In this document: positions 58,094 to 64,000 of the stretch, piece by piece
How the letters are laid out: each line of letters starts with the position of its first letter
Position numbering within the stretch: the first letter of the stretch is position 1
DNA from: Saccharina japonica
Lineage: Eukaryota > Sar > Phaeophyceae > Laminariales > Laminariaceae
Assembly (NCBI GenBank): GCA_008828725.1
Contig: MEHQ01000638.1
Span: 265,579 to 329,578 of the forward strand
DNA: 64,000 nt
Direction: 5' to 3'
The notes under the pieces: generated by a model
The model's database searches: none
Told to the model about the DNA's origin: nothing
What the model saw: the letters and a program-made list of their open reading frames with translations, nothing else
Program-made: the position numbers and the translations under genes

Positions 58094-59555
58094 GGAAGTA
58101 TTCATTTGGGGGTATACCCCCCTGATGTTCCGGCCGTTTGGGGATATAGGCGAAATGTGCCCGAGGAACGTGCTCCCGTAGACCCAAACAGGCCTTAAAC
58201 ACAATTCCGGAGCGCTAGCGAGATGCTCTTGCACATGGCAAGCATGCACACAACATATATATATATATATATAGATATATATTTGATTTCGGGGACGTTT
58301 TTGGGCCTAGCAGGACAACGGCGCATGAGTGGGAAAATGTAGCCCCCACCTTGAAAAAAAAACATTGAGCGGGGGTAACCCCACGTATCTACTACATTTA
58401 TCGACTTCCCCCAGTTAATGTTGGGTTTCTCCCCGTTTGACTGAAACTATACCCCTTTTGACCACCTGTGGCAGCCTCAAATACGACTACAGTGTACGTA
58501 TCCACGTCGCCGCTCAACAGCCAAAATATAGCACGGGGCGGATCTTCCAGAACCTGCGAGTAGTCGGGACCGTTTGTCTGCGAAGAAATCTCGGTACAAC
58601 TATACTAATCATATATTTATAGGCAATATGAAGATATCGGCGCTTCTGACAAAACATGACGATGATGACAGAATCAGAACACATACGTGTATGCTGGGCA
58701 TATGTGTCGTGAGTTGCTAGGTGCTATGTGCTTGGTGCTCCGTTTCTGAGTTCTGTCGGTAATGAATGCTGAGTGTTTGGTTGTCGGGCAGGAGGGGTCT
58801 TTGGAACACGAGCAACTTCAGGCCGAACAAACGGTCGTGAGTCTTCTCGAGAGTTGTTGTCCTGCTGTCCCGCATCGTATCTATCGCCGACAGCAGTCTG
58901 GTGTGTTCGAGTATGGATCAGCAAGACCCTGCAACCAAGCACCAAGCACCAAGGACCCAGCAACCCACGACCCATACGCCAACCATACACGTATGTGTTC
59001 TAATTTTCCTATCACCGTCATGTTTACTCAGAAGAGCCGATATCCTCATATTGTCTAAAAATATTTGATTTGTATTGTTGTGCCGAGCTTTCTTGGGAGA
59101 CAAACGATCGTGACTACTGGCATAAATGTTCCGCCCCGTCGTCAATTTGGGCTGTTAAGCGGTGGCGTCTATATTTACACTGTTGTCGGTTTTGAGGCTG
59201 GCACAGGTGGTGAAAAGGGGTATGGTTTCGTTTAAATGGGGTGAAAAAAGTGGTCAATAGGGGAGAGTAGATGAATGTAGTATATACGTGGGGTTATCCC
59301 ACCCCAAGATGTGGTCAAAGGGGGGGCTTCGTTTGACCCTCATGCGCCGCTGTCTTGTTCGGCTCAAAGACGTGCCCGAACAAAATCAATAGTTGTGTGC
59401 GTGCTTGGCATGGGCTTCGGGCACCTCGCCAGGTCTTTGGAATTGCGTTTGAGGCCTGTTTGGGTCCGCAGGGGCACGTTCCGCGGGCGCATTGTCCCTT
59501 TACCCCCAAATGGCCGGAAAACCAAGAGGTTTACCCCAACATTACCATTAATCAA
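58094..59555. repeat. Large inverted repeat, ~650-bp arms
   Basis: The left arm 58094-58740 and right arm 58936-59555 are reverse complements over their whole length, about 75-80% identical by eye. Matched pairs from outside inward include GACCCAAACAGGCCTTAAAC, ACGGCGCATGAG, AACCCCACGTATCTACTACA, CCACCTGTGGCAGCCTCAAA, CAACAGCC, CACGGGGCGGA, GTTTGTCTGCGAAGAAA, ATGAAGATATCGGCGCTTCT and ACACATACGTGTATG. The ~195-bp centre is unpaired. A TA microsatellite at 58255-58273 has grown in the left arm only. No coding frame is recognised. It could be a foldback transposon or an inverted duplication, and if transcribed it would give a long hairpin RNA. Confidence 0.85.
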
Positions 59556-60566
59556 ACGATACCCGGCATCAGATAGGGGTTGGTCGTGTGAGGCCGTTGT
59601 AAATGTGCTGCCCTAGATTGTGAGTTGGTTTGCTGTTGTAGTTTGTATGTGTGTCTAAAGCAGACGACTTACGAGGCGCCGTCGAATCTCTCGATCTGAG
59701 TTACGATAGCTGCATGCAGCTCAAGCTGGGCAGAAATCACGTGTGCTACTGAAAACACGAACCAAAAACATCGGTCATCTCCAATTTTGCGCTGTTGAGA
59801 GAACTGTAAAGGGGTGCTCAACGTATTTCTTCCGTCTGTCACCACAACACTTTTAACCTTTTTCGGCATCTGACCACGTGTCAAACACCGCCTGAGAAAA
59901 CCACCGTCAACGCCAACATGCTCATATAGCCATGACAGCCATGAGGCGCAGCTGAGTATCAGATTGATTCCACTCCAAGTTTTTGTTTCTGCGTGATTTC
60001 TTGGTCATGGCGTGTGCAGACCCTTATATCCCGGTTCGCGCTGCCGTTTCAACCGCCTCCTTCCCGTGCGTCAGTTTCACGTCGGAACTTCCTCCATATC
60101 CTCCCCTGTTAATAATCCGCGTGTTCTACAAATAGTGCTCGCGACAGGATGCGTGACTTTGACATATATTGAGGGTGGGTTTTTGACGGCCTCGGATTTC
60201 AACGGAGCGCGTCTTTCCTACAGGGGGGCAGTCATAGGGGCCTCTGCGGCTATCCCCCGTACGGAAAAAGTTGCACCCCTGCTAGAACAACGTCAAGTAT
60301 GATGTGTTACTATGATGTAGAGCAGCGCGTTTTAATAAGTTTGGGCAAGACATTACACGATGAGTGCTCAATAAACAGGGTTGTGTACGAGTATGCATCC
60401 ATCCTGGGTGTGCGACTTACAGCGGTCGGAAGCACATAGGAAACTGTCAGGATATTTGTAGTGCAAGAACAACTCAATATGATATTTGGGTTTTGTATAG
60501 TATTGTATTGCGATTCACTGGGACACGAAACCGTCAGTACAGGCAGCTTCGACGTCTGTGCTGTGA
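59556..60566. other. No gene recognised; possible start of copia LTR
   Basis: The 3' part may belong to the 5' LTR of the copia element that follows, but no second LTR is visible to define it. Confidence 0.35.
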
Positions 60567-60574
60567 TATATAAA
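60567..60574 (+). promoter_or_regulatory. TATA-like box upstream of copia gag
   Basis: TATATAAA lies about 110 bp before the gag-like ATG at 60686, where an LTR promoter would be expected. The segment TGCTGTCAGGCT at 60674-60685 is close to the usual initiator-tRNA primer binding site TGGTATCAGAGCT. Both are inferences from position and similarity. Confidence 0.35.
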
Positions 60575-60685
60575 TTAACTCTGTTTTTACTCTACCCGAA
60601 CCTCTCCTCAGCGCTAGCTACTGCACACTCTTCTGCGGCAGCGCCGTCACTACTACATTAACTACTGCTCTAGTGCTGTCAGGCT

Positions 60686-60793
60686 ATGAGCCGACGTGGT
60701 GGTGATGATTCAGAGTCAACTAAGTCCTCCCCTTTTCGAAAAGGGTACTCCCCTTTCAATGTGGGGAACCCAACTAGTATCACGGTTGGATGA
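60686..60793 (+). pseudogene. copia gag N-terminus, interrupted
   Basis: The ATG at 60686 begins MSRRGGDDSESTKSSPFRKG, typical of the start of a gag protein, and the frame ends at TGA 60791-60793. The rest of gag continues in another frame from about 60877, so the region between is frameshifted or partly lost. Confidence 0.5.
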
Positions 60794-60876
60794 CGTCACA
60801 GCGGTCTCTCATGTACGAAGACGGGCTCGAAAAAGTTATGTTGGTGTTGAGACTGCACCTGCAACCTTAGAGGAGG

Positions 60877-61974
60877 ATGCTACTCAGCTGCAGCGGACAC
60901 AACACACAAAAGAGATTTGCCGCTTCGAGGAGAAGAACGGTTAAGCTTTTTACTCGAATGCTTCTCGCAACAACTGATTCTCGGGACGGGTACGCTAGTG
61001 TTGCCGCTCTAGTTGTACAAGCTTACGCTCCTACCGGAACAGCGGAATTCGGCGATGGTCGTGGTGCAGTCATGTCCTTGGAGGCAAAGTATCGACTAGA
61101 ATATGAGTTGAGGGTGCAAGAGCTGCACGACCGGCTCGCTAATTCGCAAGTGACCGCGGCTGATAACTACAATCCTGCAAGAGTAATTCAGGAATAGCGC
61201 CGCATTTGTGTCGAACTCGGAGCGGTCGGTGATGTCGTGGTCCCCGCTCGCAGGAACCACGCGTTGTTCAGGGCGCTCCTTGATGAGGAATACGAATCGC
61301 TGAAGCCCGTACTGTTGTGTGACAGGCAGCGTAATGGCACCCCCTCGAAATTCGAACATATAGCAGTTCGTGCAACATCCTACCATGTCATGCAAATTCG
61401 CGATAGAGTTACCGCTAAAGAAGAAAGTGCGGGACGAGGCAAACATATAGCAGGAGGTCACGAAGGATCGCTCAATACAGTCACGCACCACGTATCACGT
61501 AGTTTCCGTAGAAACAACGGTCGAGGTCAAGAAAGAGGACGTCGTGGAAATGGTTACAGCAATAGCTCCGCGAAAGGTAAAAACAACAACAACGACGGTT
61601 ATACATCGACAAACCCGAAAGGGATATCATATGATAAGAGCAACACAGGCGGTGGACGCGGCAGACGCCGCGGCAACCAAGCTGAAGGAGGAAGAGGACG
61701 TGGTCGAAATTATGGAAAGAACCGCCACGGTCGATGAAATTACTGCAGTAACTCCACGGAGCACGGCTGGCACGACTGTAACCTTCACCTATCGCATCAA
61801 CAAAGTGATGAAACCCAACATGCGAATGGTACACATGTTAGTCCCGCAGAGGCAACTACTTCTCACGCTTGGTGTACGACCATCGAAAACGACGATTTAG
61901 AGAGCTTTCAGATTGTCGTTGGCGACGGCGAGGAAGAATTCTCCTCGAGCTATGATAGAATGTGCGAAGATTGA
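60877..61974 (+). pseudogene. copia gag body and zinc knuckle
   Basis: One frame reads through AKYRLEYELRVQELHDRLAN, AADNYNPARVIQE, a TAG stop at 61195-61197, then RRICVELGAVGD, RRNHALFRALLDEEYES and an Arg/Gly/Asn-rich stretch (RGRGRNYGKNRHGR) to a TGA at 61735-61737. After that stop the same frame continues NYCSNSTEHGWHDC, the C...H...C end of a retroviral-type zinc knuckle. The stop falls where the first cysteine is expected. The frame ends at 61972-61974. Gag packages the element RNA; this copy cannot make it whole. Confidence 0.75.
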
Positions 61975-62012
61975 ACGATTTCACAGGTGCAGGAATAAAT
62001 AGTATCCCGGCG

Positions 62013-62530
62013 ATGATGGAAATTGAAACCAGCACGCCCCTCAATGATACAGCAGTGTTCATCGACACCGCGGCATCGAGCCATATCTGGTGACCGCCGA
62101 ATCCGATCTATGTCAACATGTGGTAAGCACGACGGCTTGCAAGGTGGGCATTAAAGGATCATGTGGCCTTTCGAGCGCGACATCCAAAGGATCGCTCGTG
62201 TTTCGTCTGCGAAATGAATGAGGTGAGTTGGTACCGATCAACCAAGAAGTGCTGGTTATTCTCAATCTAGGAGCGAGCATATTTTCGGTAGGAGCGCTCC
62301 ACGAAAAAGGGGTGAACCTCGTCGAATTGTCTGTCCCTCCCGTTTTACACTATGGCAACCACGCGTTTTCGATTTCAACGGAAGTTCCACGGATGTATGT
62401 CGTCAATATAGTACCGGATGAGCAAGAGCTTACACCAAACATATTCCACACAACAGTGGGCGCCGAAGTGTTGCACCGAAGAATGGGTCACTGCCTCCCG
62501 CGCGCCGTCCCTCTCGACCCTACCCTGTAG
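62013..62530 (+). pseudogene. copia protease core and pre-integrase domain
   Basis: From 62013 the frame reads to AVFIDTAASSHIW and a TGA at 62091-62093. DTAASSH matches the retropepsin active site (D-S/T-G/A-A-S-S-H) of copia polyproteins. A one-base shift at that point opens VTAESDLCQHVVSTTACKVG to another stop near 62219. From 62228 it continues VPINQEVLVILNLGASIFSV to NIFHTTVGAEVLHRRMGHC, the pre-integrase motif. Similarity ends there. The active-site aspartate is present. Confidence 0.75.
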
Positions 62531-64000
62531 GTCCGCGCTTTCTCCGGGACTAGCGTTTGCACACCAAACCTGACGAAACTTTTGCCGCTCCAAACGGTGC
62601 CCCGGTGCGCAAGGCTTGAACTGAGGACCAGCGGGCAGGGGACGGGCTAATACGAAAGTGGGTAGGGCGGGGGATGAGGGTGTGAATAGGGGTGGTAAGA
62701 AGTGTCCAAAAGGAAGTGAATGAGCTTCAATATGTTCTTTTATATCTCTACAGCACGGCATGGTTTAAAATAGTTCAGCTGCGGAAGATAGGGGAGTGTA
62801 TCAACACTCTTTCGAACAGCAGGCGCTGGGGTTGGTACCATTAATCGATACTAAGCGTACGGAACCGGGCGAAGTCTACACCGAAAACTGAGGTGTAGGG
62901 GGAAATACCGAACGCGTGATGAAACGCGTCGATGAAACATACTTCCATTCCCATAAATAGAAGCAACCTCGTGGTGAGCGTAAATGTGAACAACATTTGT
63001 AACTTAATCAATTGTAGTTGTTATCGAACAACTGGGAAGCATTTACAATTCTATCACCAGACCGAGAAAGCAAAGGCTTCAAAATAAAGGCTCGGAAATA
63101 CCGTTTCATGTCCCCGGGATGTTTAAATACCCCCCCCCCGTCTCGAAAGGGATGCGCGGTCAATGGTCAAATGACTAAGGAAAGCGACGAATGAGTTCGC
63201 CCCCCCCCCCCACCACCACCAGGATCTAGAGGGGTGTAGCAGTGGCCTGGAGGAGGCCAAAGTCTTGGAACACATGTGCCCTTACGTAAAAGTAAGGGGG
63301 TATAGCTCACATAGTGAGCGGTGCGAAATGTGTAAGGACAAAGTGAATGTGCTAGTGGAGGTAGATGCGGAAAATACGTTTGTTCGGTACACTGCATATT
63401 AATGAGATATCGGTCGCTATCCTATCCTTTTATATATATGGTTAGATGATATATATGGGGATAACCTTGAACAATATTTGGGCATCGTTTATGTGAAAAT
63501 CGCAAAGAGCGTCCGCCTGTCGGACGTGACTCAAAGGGTATATGCGGTCGATGGACATATGACTAAGGAAATAAAAAAAACGATTGTATGAGTGCGCCCC
63601 TGAACGGTCTTGGGGCTTTCGCGCAATTTCTCCAGGCGGGATATTCTGAGTGTTTCACAGAGCTCTCATGAACACAAACTCAAGTTTTTTGCGCAATGGT
63701 TTTTACTATCATTATGTTGGTAAAATAAACCATCTCCAGGACTGCTCGTTGATATGAAAATCCATATATACTACTAAAAAAAAATGAACCATGCTCAGGA
63801 CGTTGCATATATTTACGGCCAGATGGGTCCTACAAGGATACCACGCCAAGTCCGCACAAAGTGAATCACATTCGCGCCCGTGAAGTGGTTCGATCCGGTC
63901 GTTGTTTCTGGCAGCTCTCTCGGTTTACTTGAGGTGGCACCGGGACGACACTGACTCAACACGATAATAAGGCATATATGCATATGCCGCCTGGGCGTTA
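62531..64000. other. No gene recognised; direct repeat pair
   Basis: A sequence around CAATGGTCAAATGACTAAGG (about 63160) is repeated with changes at about 63550 (CGATGGACATATGACTAAGG), each followed by CGA...ATGAGT.CGCCCC. C-runs lie at 63129-63138 and 63200-63210. Confidence 0.5.

Larger units (their letters stand above)
60567..62530 (+). mobile_element. Ty1/copia retrotransposon, truncated 5' part
   Basis: The order gag, zinc knuckle, protease core, pre-integrase zinc-binding domain is that of Ty1/copia. Integrase core, reverse transcriptase, RNase H and the 3' LTR are missing; similarity stops soon after LHRRMGHC near 62490. Several stops and frameshifts make the copy inactive. Confidence 0.8.

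Noticed and set aside
1..64000. CRISPR array, prokaryotic operon or integrated large algal virus
   Set aside because: No spacer-repeat pattern, no gene clusters with ribosome sites, and no viral core genes; EsV-1-7 and ankyrin-like repeats alone are known host families.

Overview
The window looks like nuclear DNA of a brown alga (Ectocarpus-like stramenopile). Two observations support this. One is a long gene made of EsV-1-7 cysteine/histidine repeats, a family expanded in brown algae and named after a gene of the Ectocarpus virus EsV-1. The other is a pair of genes built from 27-residue LQWAR...CPWD...TCS.AA ankyrin-like repeats of a type common in these algae and their viruses. Gene density is very low, CAG/CTG microsatellites and homopolymer tracts are common, and most of the DNA is decayed transposable elements and repeats. 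Intron-rich genes with short exons could be present and missed, because everything here was read by eye.

Layout. 1-9 kb: a decayed EsV-1-7 pseudogene on the plus strand (about 1.3-2.13 kb), an unrecognised acidic or split candidate gene (4.5-5.6 kb), otherwise no clear gene. 9.3-10.7 kb: an intact EsV-1-7 repeat gene on the minus strand. 11.7-12.6 kb: the C-terminal part of a non-LTR (LINE) retrotransposon. 13-17.3 kb: hairpins, an 83-bp MITE with TA target duplications, foldback arms, a 24-bp perfect palindrome, a degenerate ~29-bp minisatellite and a tRNA-derived SINE. 17-32 kb: mostly featureless, with dispersed repeats, two further MITE-like elements, inverted repeat pairs and SINEs.

32.9-48.7 kb: two near-identical copies of a ~7.8-kb block, each carrying an F-box-like/ankyrin-like repeat gene. 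The first copy is intact, with a plausible in-phase intron. The second is broken by frameshifts confined to a ~270-bp stretch of its repeat array. Homology of the second copy begins at the first base after the only N in the window, so an unmerged contig overlap is as likely as a true tandem duplication. 48.9-52.2 kb: SINE fragments, a ~210-bp tandem satellite with eight units, and two head-to-tail SINEs. 58.1-59.6 kb: a ~1.46-kb inverted repeat with arms of ~650 bp. 60.6-62.5 kb: the 5' part of a Ty1/copia retrotransposon (gag, zinc knuckle, protease core, pre-integrase domain) with stops and frameshifts. The rest to 64 kb has no recognisable gene.

The most interesting points are the repeat-array exchange or mis-assembly in the duplicated gene, the SINE family in which two different tRNA-like heads share one 3' body, the large inverted repeat that could make hairpin RNA, and the intact EsV-1-7 gene with a relic 7 kb away in opposite orientation. 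No operon-like cooperation between genes is visible.
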